Source: Deinandra increscens subsp. villosa (Eukaryota > Streptophyta > Magnoliopsida > Asterales > Asteraceae). From it: DNA of 64,000 nt. Below the pieces are notes generated by a model. That model was not told the origin of the DNA, did no database searches, and was given only the letters and a program-made list of their open reading frames with translations. Each line of letters opens with the position of its first letter. The first letter of the stretch is position 1. Location of the stretch: contig JBCNJP010000027.1 in assembly GCA_039602395.1 (NCBI GenBank), forward strand, positions 40,144,986-40,208,985, read 5' to 3'. Shown in pieces: positions 43,227-55,460 of this stretch. The position numbers were made by a program, and so were the translations under genes.

Positions 43227-46200
43227 CTAAATCTTGAGTGCATGAACAACGGCTCCCATTTCCAAATCATGCGTTGTATAATTCTTTTCAGTATCTTTTA
43301 GTTGCCTGGACCCATAGGCAATCACTTTGTCTCGTTGCATCAACACGCAACCGAGTCCTTGGATAGATGCATCGCAATAAACCACAAAGTCGTCAACTCC
43401 GTCGGGTAACGCAAGAATTGGAGCCGAACATAACATATCTTTAAGCGTTTGGAACGCGCGCTCTTCTTTTTCACCCCATCTGTATTGCACTCCTTTGTGC
43501 GTTAGAGCTGTTAAGGGTTGAGCCAACTGCGAGAAACCCTTAATGAACCTTCGGTAATATCCGGCAAGTCCCAAAAATTGTCGGATTTCGGTCGGTGCTC
43601 TTGGAGTAGGCCAATTCTTGATAGCTTCCACTTTAGCTGGGTCGACATGGATCCCATTCTGGTCGACAATGTGTCCAAGAAACTGGACTTCGCGAATCCA
43701 AAAATCGCACTTCGAAAACTTAGCATAAAGCTGTTCCTTGCGGAGCAATTCCAAAATAAGACGCAGATGCTCCTCGTGTTCTTCCTTTGTCTTGGAGTAG
43801 ATCAAAATATCATCGATGAAAACTATCACAAACTTATCGAGGTACGGCTTGCACACTCGATTCATCAGATCCATAAATACGGCAGGCGCATTAGTTAGCC
43901 CAAACGGCATAACTAGAAACTCGTAATGACCATACCGAGTCCTAAAAGCTGTCTTGGGGACATCCTCATCTCGAACGCGAAGTTGGTGATATCCAGACCG
44001 TAGATCAATCTTTGAGAAGTAGCTCGAACCTTGTAGCTGGTCGAAGAGATCGTCGATTCGAGGAAGTGGATACCGATTCTTGATTGTAACCTTGTTGAGC
44101 TCTCGGTAGTCGATACACATTCGGAACGTTCCATCCTTATTCTTGACAAACAATACCGGAGCTCCCCATGGAGACGAACTTGGACGAATAAATCCTTTGT
44201 CGAGTAGCTCTTGAAGTTGTGCGGAGAGTTCGTTGAGTTCGCTTACCGCCAAACGGTAAGGTGCGCGTGCTATCGGAGCAGCGCCAGGAGCTAAGTCGAT
44301 TCCAAACTCTACTTGTCGAAATGGAGGCAAACCAGGCAGATCTTCAGGAAATACATCTTGGAAGTCGCGAACTATCGGGTAGTCGTTGATTCTGCGCTCG
44401 GGAAGTGTCGAATCGGTGACGTTTACAAGGATTGCGAAGTGACCTTTACGAAGGCACTTTTGAGCTTTGAGGAACGAAATAATGCCAGTCACTGCTCCAC
44501 CTTTTTCACCTTGAACCGTTAACATTTCACCTCCTTCGAGTGGGATACGAACCACTTTTTCTTTACATAAGATTTCAGCTCGATTCTCAGATAACCAATC
44601 CATTCCTACTATAACGTCAAAACTACCAATCGGGAAAGGCATAAGGTCAATTCCTAATGTATGGTCAGCTAGTTCTAACTTACAGCCCTTAACTACCTGG
44701 GTCGTATCATGAAGTTTACCATTAGCTAGCTCTACCACATATTTAGCGTCTAGGGCAATAGGTCTAGCATTAATCAACTTAGCAAATTTAGTGGAAATAA
44801 AACTTTTCTCAGCACCAGAATCAAATAATACAGTAGCAAAGAAACCGTTCAAAATAAATTTACCATTAATCACGTTGGCGTCATTGCGAGCTTCACCCTG
44901 ACCCATGACGAAAGCTCGACCTCTACCATTTCCACCATTCCCGTTATTACCGTTTCCGTTGCCATTCCCATTACCATTACCTCCACCGTTACCATTCCCA
45001 CCGTTGTTTCCTTGGTTACCGTTCCCTTGCCTTCTCAGCTGCGGGCAGTCCCTCTTAATGTGGCCTTGAGCACCACACTCAAAACAGCCATGGGCTCCCC
45101 CATTGTTGTTCTGGTTCTGACCGTTGTTGTTCCCATTACCCCGATTGTTCCCATAGTTGTTGTTTCCATGATTGTTGTTGTTCCTTCTGGGGCGGTTTTG
45201 TTGCTCGGGCAAAGTTGCCCAACAGTCTTTTGCTTCGTGGCCCCCCTTGCCACACCTTTCGCAGCTCAGATTCTTCCTACAAACACCAGCATGATGCTTC
45301 CCACATTTGTTACACAGGGGCAGGTTACCCCTGTAGTTGCCTTGACCATTGCCACCCTGGCGGTAGTTGCCACTGTTATTCCCATACCTCTTGCTTTGAC
45401 TTTGGGAGTTATAAGACCTCCCAGTGCTGTTTCCAACACTCTGAACATTCATTGAGTTCTCAGGAGCCTCATCATCAGCTTTTCTCTTGCCACTAAGGGC
45501 AGTCTTCTCGGTGGCCTTTGCAGGAAGTGTACCCTTTTCCACCTCATGATCAGTAAGTTTGTGAGCCAAACGAATGGCTTGTTGCACGGTCGCGGGGTTG
45601 CTGGCAGTCACCAGACTCTTAATTTGAGGCGCGAGGCCTTCCAGATAACGCTCAATGCGCTTGAACTCAGCATCGACCATTGTGGGGCACAAGACCTCAT
45701 ACTCATGATATCGTGCAGTGTACTGCTCGACTTCAGACCCAATCATCTTCAGATTCAAGAATTCGCCTTCTAGCTTCTTTACTTGGTCACGGGGACAGTA
45801 CTCCTCCATAATCAGATCCTTAAATGCTGCCCACTGCATGTTATTAGCCGCGTCTAGCCCAACCATCTGAATTTCAGCGTTCCACCAGGAGAGTGCGGCT
45901 CCTTCGAAGGTACCAGTAGCAAACTTCACCTTGCTTTCAGCTGGGCAGTTACACATGGAGAAAACCTTTTCAGACTTCTCAATCCACCTAAGGAGTCCTA
46001 CAGCTCCTTCTTCGCCGGAAAATGTCATCGGCTTGCAGTCCATGAAGGACTTGAATGTGCAGTGGTGGTGGTTTCCTGATGCATAAATAGTTCGGATTTT
46101 AAAATTAAACAGGTCAAGATATAATCGCTTTGTGCCTTAACCGGCATAATAGTTACCCTGTGCGGCATATGCAGCTTGGACGGCTGCCACCGCGGCTTGC

Positions 46201-46277
46201 ACATGTTCATTAATCATTGCTTGCAGCTGTGCAGGCGTCATGTTTATGTTGCCTCTTCCGTTTCCTCTTCCAGACAT
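43227..46277 (-). CDS. gag, protease, reverse transcriptase and RNase H of element B
   Basis: A gag start at 46277 (MSGRGNGRGNINMTPAQLQ) is separated by TAA at 46137-46139 from the long frame starting at 46043. The same frame continues across it, so it is either a stop or a short intron (GT...CAG is available). Gag core: GAALSWWNAEIQ, EEYCPRDQVKKLEGEF. Three zinc knuckles follow: CNKCGKHHAGVC, CERCGKGGHEAKDC and CFECGAQGHIKRDC, in Asn/Gly repeats. Then protease VLFDSGAEKSFIS, RT with FIDDILIYSK, and RNase H starting VVYCDASIQGLG. TAG at 43227-43229 stands where a Trp codon is expected; otherwise open for 900 codons. Confidence 0.92.
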
Positions 46278-46822
46278 CTTGCTGAACAGTTAAAGTAGCC
46301 AATGTTCAGTCACAGTTATACTTTATACATATCCCATAATATGTATATTAGCCATTTTCCCGTTATCCCTCTATTAGTCCAGAAAAATTTTGTGCATATT
46401 GGAGGCGTCGTCGGAGAACGTCGTATGTCGTAGGTAGCTATCGTCGAGAGTCGGCTTTCTCATAAAAGTCACCGTCGGCGTAGTCGTTGTAGTAGAAATC
46501 AGGACGTAGCGTGTAGCATCGTTTCGTTGTCGCTTTCCCCGGCATAGTGCGCGCATTAGCGTTCGCGTTTCGTATTCGTGTGTGAAAATTTTCCCTAAGG
46601 TTTTCCGTTAAACTTCCTAGACACGGTCTATATATATATTTATATCCATATATATATATACATACGTATACATACGTATTAAGCTTTTACTTACACAGCA
46701 GAGCGAGTATCCCAGGTTGGCACGTAAAAATTTTATTTTGGGAATTTGTTTATTCGTTTGTAACTAAGGTTTTCAAGTTGCAGTTTCCAAATCGTTTTCA
46801 AAATGATTCCAGTTCTCTGCAA

Positions 46823-46840
46823 CTTATGGCTCTGATACCA
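46823..46840 (-). promoter_or_regulatory. primer binding site of element B (tRNA-iMet)
   Basis: Minus strand TGGTATCAGAGCCATAAG, matching the 3' end of initiator tRNA-Met, 3 bp inside the 5' LTR. Confidence 0.95.
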
Positions 46841-46843
46841 ATC

Positions 46844-49382
46844 TGTCACACCCCCAAAATACCACTAACGGAGTTTATACCGTTAAGGGGCGCGACTAGA
46901 CCAGGATCCATAACCATAGTTACAAATACTAAACGAATCAGGGTTAGTTCAAACACAAGTTATAAATCAGAGTCTTAAATACACGCAGCGGAAATAATTA
47001 TCCTGGCACTAACCACGTGCCTTACAAATTCATTGTTTTAGAAATCCCCAAATTAAGTTAATCAAAAATAAGAGTCTTCACGTGCCATGCCAACCTCCGG
47101 TGGATACTCCTTAGCGATCTGCAAAAGTTTAAACCACGCAAGTGTCAACCTAACGGTTGGTGAGTTCACAGTGGGCTTGTCATGCATTGGCCCGGTCTCA
47201 TAATCATAATTCGTGTCAAGGTATACTTACAAGTTATTTATTTGTGAAAAGCAATGCTCATAATTAAATCTCAGTTTATAAATGGTTTGTCCGTGACCTA
47301 CGTCATCGGGTATGTACTAGTTCCGTAAAGTTAAAGGACTCAACCGATATCGCGGGTAGCTAATCCGTTGTTCCATGCTCTAAGGAAGTTTGTACCAAAG
47401 CTGACTTATTTTGTGGGGGCCGAGCCATCCCGTACGGTGCGGACCTACGTCATCGCGGCTTTTGCCTCCCCCGTGTCCTCCCCGGGACTATGGTCAAATA
47501 GGCTGATATTGTTCCTCCGTGCACTCCCCGTGCCACGGGGCGGAGTTTGTCAAACTCCAGTAGATCTACCCAACATCCCCTCGCTTTACAATTAATGGCA
47601 CAATTTTAGTTGAGGACTTTTAAGTTATAAGGCATCCTTAGAAAACATGTGATATCATATGGTTCAGACTTTAACCTACACTAGCCATATTAAAACGTTT
47701 TCAGTTTTGTTTCAGAAATAGTTTGTTTAAGTCCACAAGTGTTTCCCATAAAACACTTCAGTTCATCAAGTGGGTGCCGAGCATTCCCGAGTTCTCATGT
47801 ATTTGTCAGCATTATTTTTCGTTAAGTTGTTCGGTGTGGCCCACACGGACTCACAGTAAACGGGTTAGTGACACTCACCTTGGGTTGCACTGCTACACTT
47901 GCTAAGTATCCAAGTTATGTTTGCTTAACGAAGACCTAGAACACGTTTAGGTCTAAAGTATTAGTTTCGTGTCTAATCTTCACTAAACGTCACTATGGCC
48001 CATAACATAGCACGTTGCAACTATGACTCGACATACCGACACACGACACCGATGGTTGATCATAAACAAGGGTTCATATAATTCAGTTATCAAGCATGTT
48101 TCATCATGGCATAATCATGTAAGTCATGGCGTAACACTTAAGCAAATTTCACAAGTTTGGTTTTCAGGTCAGGTCTTAGTTTCGCTAGCACAGTTTCGCT
48201 AGGCAGTTTCGCTGGGTGCACGGGCAGCACTTTCGCTAGGCAATGTCCGGTGACACAGTTTCGCTAGGCTAGTTTCGCCCGAAACTGCTGACGCAGTTTC
48301 GCTAGCCTAGTTTCGCAGGGAAACTGGTTTGAACTTTCGTTCAGGTATTTCGCTCGGTAGTTTCGTTCGAGCTGGTCGGGTCAGTTTCGCTAGCGACACT
48401 ATAGTTTCGCTCGACAGTGTCGCTGAATGAACAAGTAAATTCGCTGGACAATTTCGCCCAGAGAACACACAGTTTCGCTGGTCGCGAAAAACATACGGAT
48501 TTGCCTAAAAATCAACCTAACAGCTTCTGATCTTACATGCAATTCATTATTTAGCATACATAGGCATTTACCAACATAAATCAGCAAGCTTTAACACCTT
48601 AAACATGCATTTTGTCATCAAATCACCCAAAATACATATAAAACCCTAAAATGGCTAAAATAGCATAAATCTCTATCATGGCTGGATTTCATACGCAAAG
48701 TTGCTAACTTTATGATAGATCTAGCATTCCTAAGTATTATCTCAGAAGCATACAAGTTTTCATGAAGGTTTGATCATGCTTTAAGAAGAAAACACATGGA
48801 AAAGCATAAAACATAGTTTTGGGACTCACGTTTGATATCAAGAATCGATAGATGAGATGAGATGATGGCCTAGAGGCTGAGATCTTGGTCCTTGGGTGAC
48901 TTTCTCGGCTGACCAGGTTCCAGAGGTGTGTGTGTGTGTGTTTTGGAGAGAATGGTTCAACAAAATGAGGCAACTAGGGCTTTATGTTATTATATATCAG
49001 GGCCTAGTTTCGCTGGCAGTTTCGCTGGCCAGGCGAAACTGGCTCTGATCACAAGTGAGCCAACAAGCTGCCGGGCGACATTATAGTTTCGCCCGGTAGT
49101 TTCGCTGGTTACCCAAAGGTGGTCAAATTTCACATTCTAAGCAAGATAAACACGATTCACAAATTGTCATGCTATTCATAATATTAAATCATTCGTTTAA
49201 ATCACATTGCACATAATGACATCAATAAATGAACACATAACACATATGGGCGGGTTCGGTGATCAACCAAAGGACGTGGACGTATTCGGCCTAGTTAAGC
49301 ATTACTTACTAAGTTAACACTTATAACGTAACTAACGGAGTTTGTCTAACGGAAGTTAACCTTGGAATTCTCGGATGTCACA
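46844..49382 (-). repeat. 5' LTR of element B
   Basis: 2539 bp, starting TGTCACACCCCC and ending GGATGTCACA on the plus strand. It carries TTTCGC arrays at 48175-48490 and 49000-49110 and a TATA-like box at about 48990-49000 (minus ATATATAATAAC), about 380 bp into the LTR, which fits a U3 promoter. Confidence 0.95.
48175..48490 (-). repeat. TTTCGCT motif array in LTR
   Basis: About fourteen (C)AGTTTCGCTAG-like words, irregularly spaced, downstream of the TATA-like box in transcription direction. Duplicate in the other LTR at about 40180-40480. Confidence 0.85.
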
Positions 49383-49617
49383 GTAGATAAATAAAGACGG
49401 TTATAGTTAGTCACTATATAGATAGATTGTAAATTATCTCAATTACTTTATGTACTTGCCTTTATATAAATAAAAGTTTTAAATTTTTTGTTGTTTATCT
49501 CTGTTGTACCACGTGTTCATGAGTAAATCCGATGCGTGACCCCTCCTGGTGCCAAGTCTGGGAGTTGGCGTCACAAAAAAATCATCAACGTTCTTTTTAA
49601 AAAAAAATGTTAGTACT

Positions 49618-49908
49618 CAGTGGCGGACCCACTAAGGGCCCAGGGGTAGCGCCCGCTACCCCTGAACTTTTACCCCGACGTGCAAAAAAAAAATTTTTAT
49701 AGGTTTTCGGTTTTTCCCGACTCCTGAAACGAATTTTTCGCGACCCCTGGAAGAAATTTTATGGCTTTTACTTAAAAATATGATCAAAAGCCCCTTAAAA
49801 ATATGATTAAAAGCCCATTAACTACCTAAAAAAATTTTCCGGGGGCGCTGTCCTCGAACCCCCGTTAGTCCCCACTACCCCTGATATTCTTTCCTGGATC
49901 CGCCACTG
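49618..49908. mobile_element. hAT-type MITE with 8-bp target duplication
   Basis: Terminal inverted repeats CAGTGGCGGACCCA and TGGATCCGCCACTG; flanked by TTAGTACT on both sides (49610-49617, 49909-49916). Eight-base duplications and CAGTGGCGGA ends are hAT hallmarks. 291 bp, no coding. A second inner inverted pair surrounds AGGGGTAGCG / CTACCCCTG. Confidence 0.92.
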
Positions 49909-49916
49909 TTAGTACT

Positions 49917-52171
49917 CTTAATTCCACGAACAACAATCTAGTTCAGAAAATAACATACATTCTATATACTTTGAAGCTAGATTTTAGGTGATACTAAGTT
50001 GTCGAATATTGTACTTAGGAACAGGTTATCTGTTCTATTATATTATATAAAACTACGTTTGACAAGTCTTAGGTTGAGCCTGTGCGTTACTGTTCACGTT
50101 AAGTTTTGCTTTATTTTTTTTTTCTTTTTTTACATTAGTTATAATGGTTATATACAATTTTGGCTGACTATGTTCACAATTTGTATTTTGTCTGGGTGGT
50201 TTCTTATTTCACGTGGTATACTTGAGGTCACGGTTTCCATTCTTGTGGTTGGCGTTTTTTTATTCTTCTTTGGCACCTAGCATACATTTTATTTATTTCT
50301 TTCTTTGTTTTGTTGCGTGTGTACTTTTACACGTGTATGTTCTTTTTCATTACACCTATTTCTCCCATTTCTTTTTACCCCTAATTCAATTCACTGGAAT
50401 ATATCTTTGTGCTTCTTTATTCTCTTTGCAGGTTCTAACGCCTCTACTATTGCCGTTTCTGATCTTGGTTTTCGCTATCTAATTCGAATTCCTCTTCCTT
50501 TGTAGTTGCTTTTGTGATGATTTCATCTTCTTATTTGTCGCAGGTTTGCTAATTCTTTAATTTTTTAGTTCTTCATACCATTTTCACTTGCATGTTCGTC
50601 TATGATCTGTGTTTGTTTAATTTCAATTTCCTTTTGTTCATGTTGTTGACTCATGCTTCTTTCTGTTTGGCTGATTTGTCAAAATGCTTTTGTGGACTGA
50701 TGATTTTCTTTGTTCAAGTAATTTTTCAGTATGCATATCAACTGTTTGTGAAAATGCCTGTGTGATTTCGATTTTCTTTAGTTAAATACTGTTGAGGAAT
50801 TCTGCAAGTGTGTTTCTACCTGTTAGTTTTTTTTTTTTGTAACTTCAGGAGGGGGTTTTTGCCCGGAGAAAGCTTCAGGAGGGGGTGTCTTGGTTCTCAC
50901 AGAGGTACGAGTAATCGACCTTGGACATAGCCCCGCAAGGATAGGTTTGAGACCAAGGTCGCCTGATCGATGCCGTTCCAACAAAAAACAATCACACCAA
51001 AAAAATAAATTTATTTAGATGTAAATATGGGACATTTGCAAACAAAGAACAAAAAGTTATTGATCATTATGTATCTTTTGGATCAAAGAAACAACGTTTT
51101 CAGAACTTCGTTTTATGGATCAAAGAAAACATTCTTGTGGTAAGTGAAGTGGTCTCCAATCAAATAAATATAAGCCGTTCAAGTGGAAAGCAAAGTAAGT
51201 GAAGTGGTCCTAAGTTCTTATATACAAAAATGGGATGAGTATCCTGATTTCAAATCCCAACCACCCTATTATTTGCAGATCAACTAAGCCTTTCATACAT
51301 AATCACCTCAAGTGAAGATGAACTTCAAGTTTAGACACATATAAAGAAAAAATCGAAACCAATTACATGTTCATATCTAAAAAAAAAATAGGAAGAAAGG
51401 TAACAGGGAGCTTACTTCATTGATAACATGCCAGACTTTTAAAGTTGTAGAAATGTTGATCAGCTTCAAACTTTCCAGTTCTTCCATAGCAGGCATATCT
51501 ATTTATTTGGGTCACCATGAAACCAACGTATAAAAAACCCTAAATCTGGAAGAATCCTAAACTCTAGTAGAAATAGAAAACGAAAAAACTACCTGGCACT
51601 AAATCAAGAAAGAGTGCCTTTGATCAGCCACATAGTCATTTTCTCTAGATGTGTTACTTCGTTCGTGCAGAGAACCTTCCACCTCGATCGAAGAACCTTG
51701 GCAAAACAAAGGACAAACAACTATAATCAGCGGTGAAGAACATCGATTATGGCTAACTAAAAAAGCAGAAGACGGAATTGAACCCAGAGAGAGAAATGGC
51801 GGAGTGCTAGGGAGAGCAGATTAGGTTTGTGATCCAGAGTTTTCAGATCTATATGAATCGCCCCTTTCAATTTCGGAGATGAAATCGCCACCGGATGAAG
51901 AAAAGGAACCCAAAGAGAGAAAGTGAAGAAGAGATTGTTGTAGGTTGAGAAATAGATGAGGCAGAAGAGAAGGTTGCGTGATTAAGAGTTGTCCTTGAAG
52001 CAGTCTCCTCGTCCTTCATATCGCTGTAGTGGCTCTGTAGCTCTCCTAAAAGCATGGTGGCGGTTAATGAGAAATGAGGTGAGACGTGTTATATACCCTA
52101 AAGAGATCAGATAGAAGGAGATGCATTGTGGGTTTGTAATGTACAAACAAAAGATGCACAAACATGGGCTG
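49917..52171. other. spacer with a possible SINE
   Basis: T-rich open frames at 49999-50505 are compositional only. 50843-50985 reads on the minus strand as CGACCTTGGTCTCAAACC ... CTGAAGTTACAAAAAAAA, that is, a weak box-B-like word with a 3' A-run, plus a duplicated CTTCAGGAGGGGGT: possible SINE, low confidence. 51400-52060 is purine-rich with splice-like words but I could not assign a gene. Confidence 0.4.
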
Positions 52172-53320
52172 ATTCTATACTCACACCCCTTCATTCTATT
52201 TTAACACTCTTTTACGACCCCGTAAATATAGTTACGCCCCCGTATAGCTAAAAGACAAAAATTCTGACAGTTGACCAGTCAAATGTCAGAATTCCTAAAC
52301 TTACACCCCTTTACAGCCCCGTAACTACATTTACACCCCCGTAAAAAAAAGTTAAATGTTTTACCTACCACATTGTACTACCCCGTAGTTATATTTACAC
52401 CCCCGTATAAACCCACTATATATACACTTGAACGGTTCATTTCAAACTCCCCACATTTTTTCATTAAAAATTTTAAATTTTTCACTATTTTTCACTCCAA
52501 AACCCGTAATGGTTTCCACTAACCCACGTTTGTATTCGATTCGTTCGCCTAATGATCACGAGGGTGGGTTACTAGTTGATGCTGTATACGCAGGCAACCC
52601 AGATTATTTCACCTTAAGGATTCACCGTGGAGGTGAATTCACAGATGCACCCGGGAGGAGTTAACGTGAACGGTGTGTGTAATTGCGTTGACTACCTACA
52701 TGTGAATATGTTTATATCAATATAAAGAGGAAAAATTTACAATAGTTTATAAGTTTAGAATAATTTACAACTAATAACATTACATCCTTTAAAAAAAATC
52801 ATCACATTATAGCGTGCATTACCCGTTGATTGGAACAAAAGTGGAAAAAATATCTAGAGGCACAAATCAATTGAAGTTTGAATTTGTTTTCTATGCTTTC
52901 TGATTGCCATTCACGAAAAAAAAAATCGAACAGTATATATTTTAGTATATATTTTGTGACATTATCCATTTAATTTAATACTTCAAACTAAAAAAAAATC
53001 AAGCGCTTCAGACTAAAAATCCATATAAGCGATGGCTATTAGCAAATTAAATCCTTACAACTAATAGCAACATCAACACACAGCAACAGATTTTCGTATG
53101 GCCCCGTAAATTTTAAATTTTACGGTCTCGAAAATATTGTTACGCCCCGTAATACAATCTAATAAGTCAGGGAATCTCTGAATTTCTTGAAATTAGCGTT
53201 TTACGACCCCGTAAGTTAAGTTACGGCCCATAAATATTTTACGACCCTGTAAAACTATTTACAACCCCGTAAAAGGGTGTAGAAAAAAATAAAAGGGTGT
53301 AAGTATAGAAGGACCTAATT
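52172..53320. mobile_element. Mutator-like element remnant
   Basis: Inverted ends TCTATACTCACACCC (52175) and GGGTGTAAGTATAGA (53290-53307). The two flanks carry arrays of TTACGNCCCCGTAA words (52206-52400, 53100-53290). Inside is a PB1-like fragment of MuDR-family proteins. No target duplication identified. Confidence 0.5.
52509..52718 (+). pseudogene. PB1-like N-terminal fragment of a Mutator-family protein
   Basis: From ATG 52509: VYAGNPDYFTLRIHRGGEFT then DAPGRS and TAA near 52661. In another frame VNGVCNCVDYLHV follows, as in PB1-like domain proteins associated with plant MuDR transposases (FTMRIHHGG.FT..P.R.YV.G....VD). So one frameshift, then loss of the rest. About 60 residues remain of a protein usually over 600; no catalytic core. 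Confidence 0.5.
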
Positions 53321-53999
53321 TAGAAGGACCCATAATTAATACAAAATGTATATATTAAATTAAATAAATATTAACCTAAATAAAAATAATTAATAATTCG
53401 ATTATACTCTTCTTATATTGAAATTACATACTACATTACATGAATTTATTAAATAATTAAATTAGTTTAGGATAAGAAGGTTTTCACAATTCTTCTATTT
53501 AATTCCGCGGTGTAATTTTATAGTTCTTTTTATTATTTAAATAACATTAGATTTAAATAATCCCAGTTAATTTTTAATAGCCGATATTAGTTCGTATTTT
53601 ATTTATTTCCTATAATAAATCAAATTTTAAAGGCATTGGAATCTATTAAACTGTCGTTAAATGGTCATTAACGCCGTTAAGTAAAATTTCACTTTCCGAT
53701 GACCGGGCATTACAGTGACGTTTTATGTGACTTGTTTATTTTTATGACTGAGCTTAAACACAAATGGATATTTTTTTAGGATTTTTATATGTTTTGATGC
53801 TATGAAGATTTTTTTTTGTTTAGAATTTTTATAGTTTTTAATCATGATTGGTTGTTTTTTAAATTATTTCTTCACATACATCAAAAACATATTAGATAAG
53901 ATACCACTATGATACACAGTCATCAAAATGTAAAATTTTAGTTAACGGTGTTAGTGACTTTTAATGACGATATAATCGATTTCAATACTTTTAAAATAT
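53321..53999. other. anonymous AT-rich spacer
   Basis: No gene or repeat recognised; left target-duplication bases of the next element are at its end. Confidence 0.5.
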
Positions 54000-55243
54000 G
54001 AAAATTGCGCCAAATAATCCCAAGTTTTCATTTTTTGCAAATAATAATCTCACATTTAGATTTAGCAACTGGCACTCCCAATTTGTCAATATTTTGCAAA
54101 TAACAGTCCCGCCATTAAAAAAATCTAACTCCGTTAACAGATGCTGACGTGGACGCTGATGTGTGATTTTTTTTAATTTTTCATTTTTTTTAATATCTAG
54201 TCATCATCCCTATCACCCCCACCACCACCTCACCACCACCACAACCACTCCACCACCACCATCACCACCTCCCCACCACCACTATCACCATCACCACCTC
54301 CCATAACCACCATCACCACCTGCCCATAACCACAACCACCCCAAAAGCACTCTGACGCACCAGCAACACCTCACTACCACCGTCACCACTCCCAACACCA
54401 TCCGACGACGTCACACAAAAATTATTGAAATTCGAAACCGATTGTACCATTGGATTCATGAGTTCAAAACGAATCTAAAGGAACCGGGTTTGCAGAAAAC
54501 CGTTAAGGATTGACGAATTCACCATTGATGAGCTCTTGAAGAACACCATTATTTGATTTTACGAATCACTCAAACATTAACAAAAATCAAAACCGATTGT
54601 ATCATTGAATTCACAAGTTCAAACCAAATCTAATGGAACCATACTTGCAGAAAACCATTAAGGATTGATGATTTCACCATTGATGAGCTCAAGAACACGT
54701 TCACCACCCCCATTTCGTGATTCTGAACAAAACACAATGAAAATCATTTTCGTAACCTACGGTAGATTCGTTTTCATGAACTATAACTACTGGAATTAAT
54801 CACAAACACAAACAAACTCGAATTCGGGTCCAATTTTTTAGTCAAAAAACATGAAGTTTGACTCAAAAATTTCAAACAGAACGAATATTTCCAAAATTGA
54901 GCTCAGATTCGACCCAAAAGTGCGTAAAACCAGAGCTGGTATCGCCGTGTCACTCGTCTGATCGTTTCACGGATTTTGGTGGTGGTGAGGAGGTGGTGAT
55001 GGTGGTGGTGGAGTGGTGGTGGTGGTGATAGGGATGATGACTAGATATTAAAAAAATGAAAAATTAAAAAAATTACACATCAGCGTCCACGTCAGCATCT
55101 GTTAACGGAGTTAGATTTTTTTTAACGGCGAGACTGTTATTTGCAAAATGTTGACAAATTGGGAGTGTCAGTTGCTAAATCTAAATGTGGGATTATTATT
55201 TGCAAAAAAGTGAAAAGTTGGGATTATTTGGTGCAATTTTTCC
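54000..55243. mobile_element. Mutator-like element with long terminal inverted repeats
   Basis: Inverted arms of about 240 bp (54000-54240 and about 54985-55243; starting GAAAATTGCGCCAAATAATC versus its near complement). Flanked by TTTAAAATAT on both sides (53990-53999, 55244-55253). Long arms and a 9-10-bp duplication indicate Mutator-like. The inner arm ends are CCACCA / TGGTGG microsatellite. Two tandem copies of a 130-bp segment lie at about 54425-54560 and 54585-54700. No transposase and no recognised captured gene. Confidence 0.88.
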
Positions 55244-55460
55244 TTTAAAATATAATTTAGAATAAATAAAATACAAATTGTATATATATACAATCTTAAA
55301 CTTACCTATGATTTCGTGCCAGGTTCTTCAAAAATGAAAAAGGAAAAAACAAAAAATCTGTATACTTCAAATAGGACCCACGTACACATTCTCTACCTAT
55401 CTTACTCCACAAGTTTCTCACAGGCTCCATCTCCGCCACCTCACAGCGGCGCGTCACCTT

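Larger units (their letters stand above)
38858..49382 (-). mobile_element. Tekay-like chromovirus (Ty3/gypsy), young and nearly intact (element B)
   Basis: Two 2.5-kb LTRs flank gag-protease-RT-RNase H-integrase-chromodomain on the minus strand, with a tRNA-iMet primer site at 46823-46840 and a polypurine tract at 41370-41379. I counted about eleven substitutions and one dinucleotide indel between the LTRs, under half a percent, so insertion is recent. The left LTR starts about 25 bp inside the gap. A 5-bp duplication cannot be tested because the left flank is missing; right flank starts GTAGA. Confidence 0.95.

Noticed and set aside
45012..45496. Plus-strand Val/Pro-rich frames opposite the gag zinc-knuckle region
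   Set aside because: Complement of the Asn/Gly repeats in gag of element B.
49999..50505. Three overlapping plus-strand frames with hydrophobic Phe/Leu runs
   Set aside because: T-rich composition alone gives such frames; no homology words, no start context, no repeat structure.
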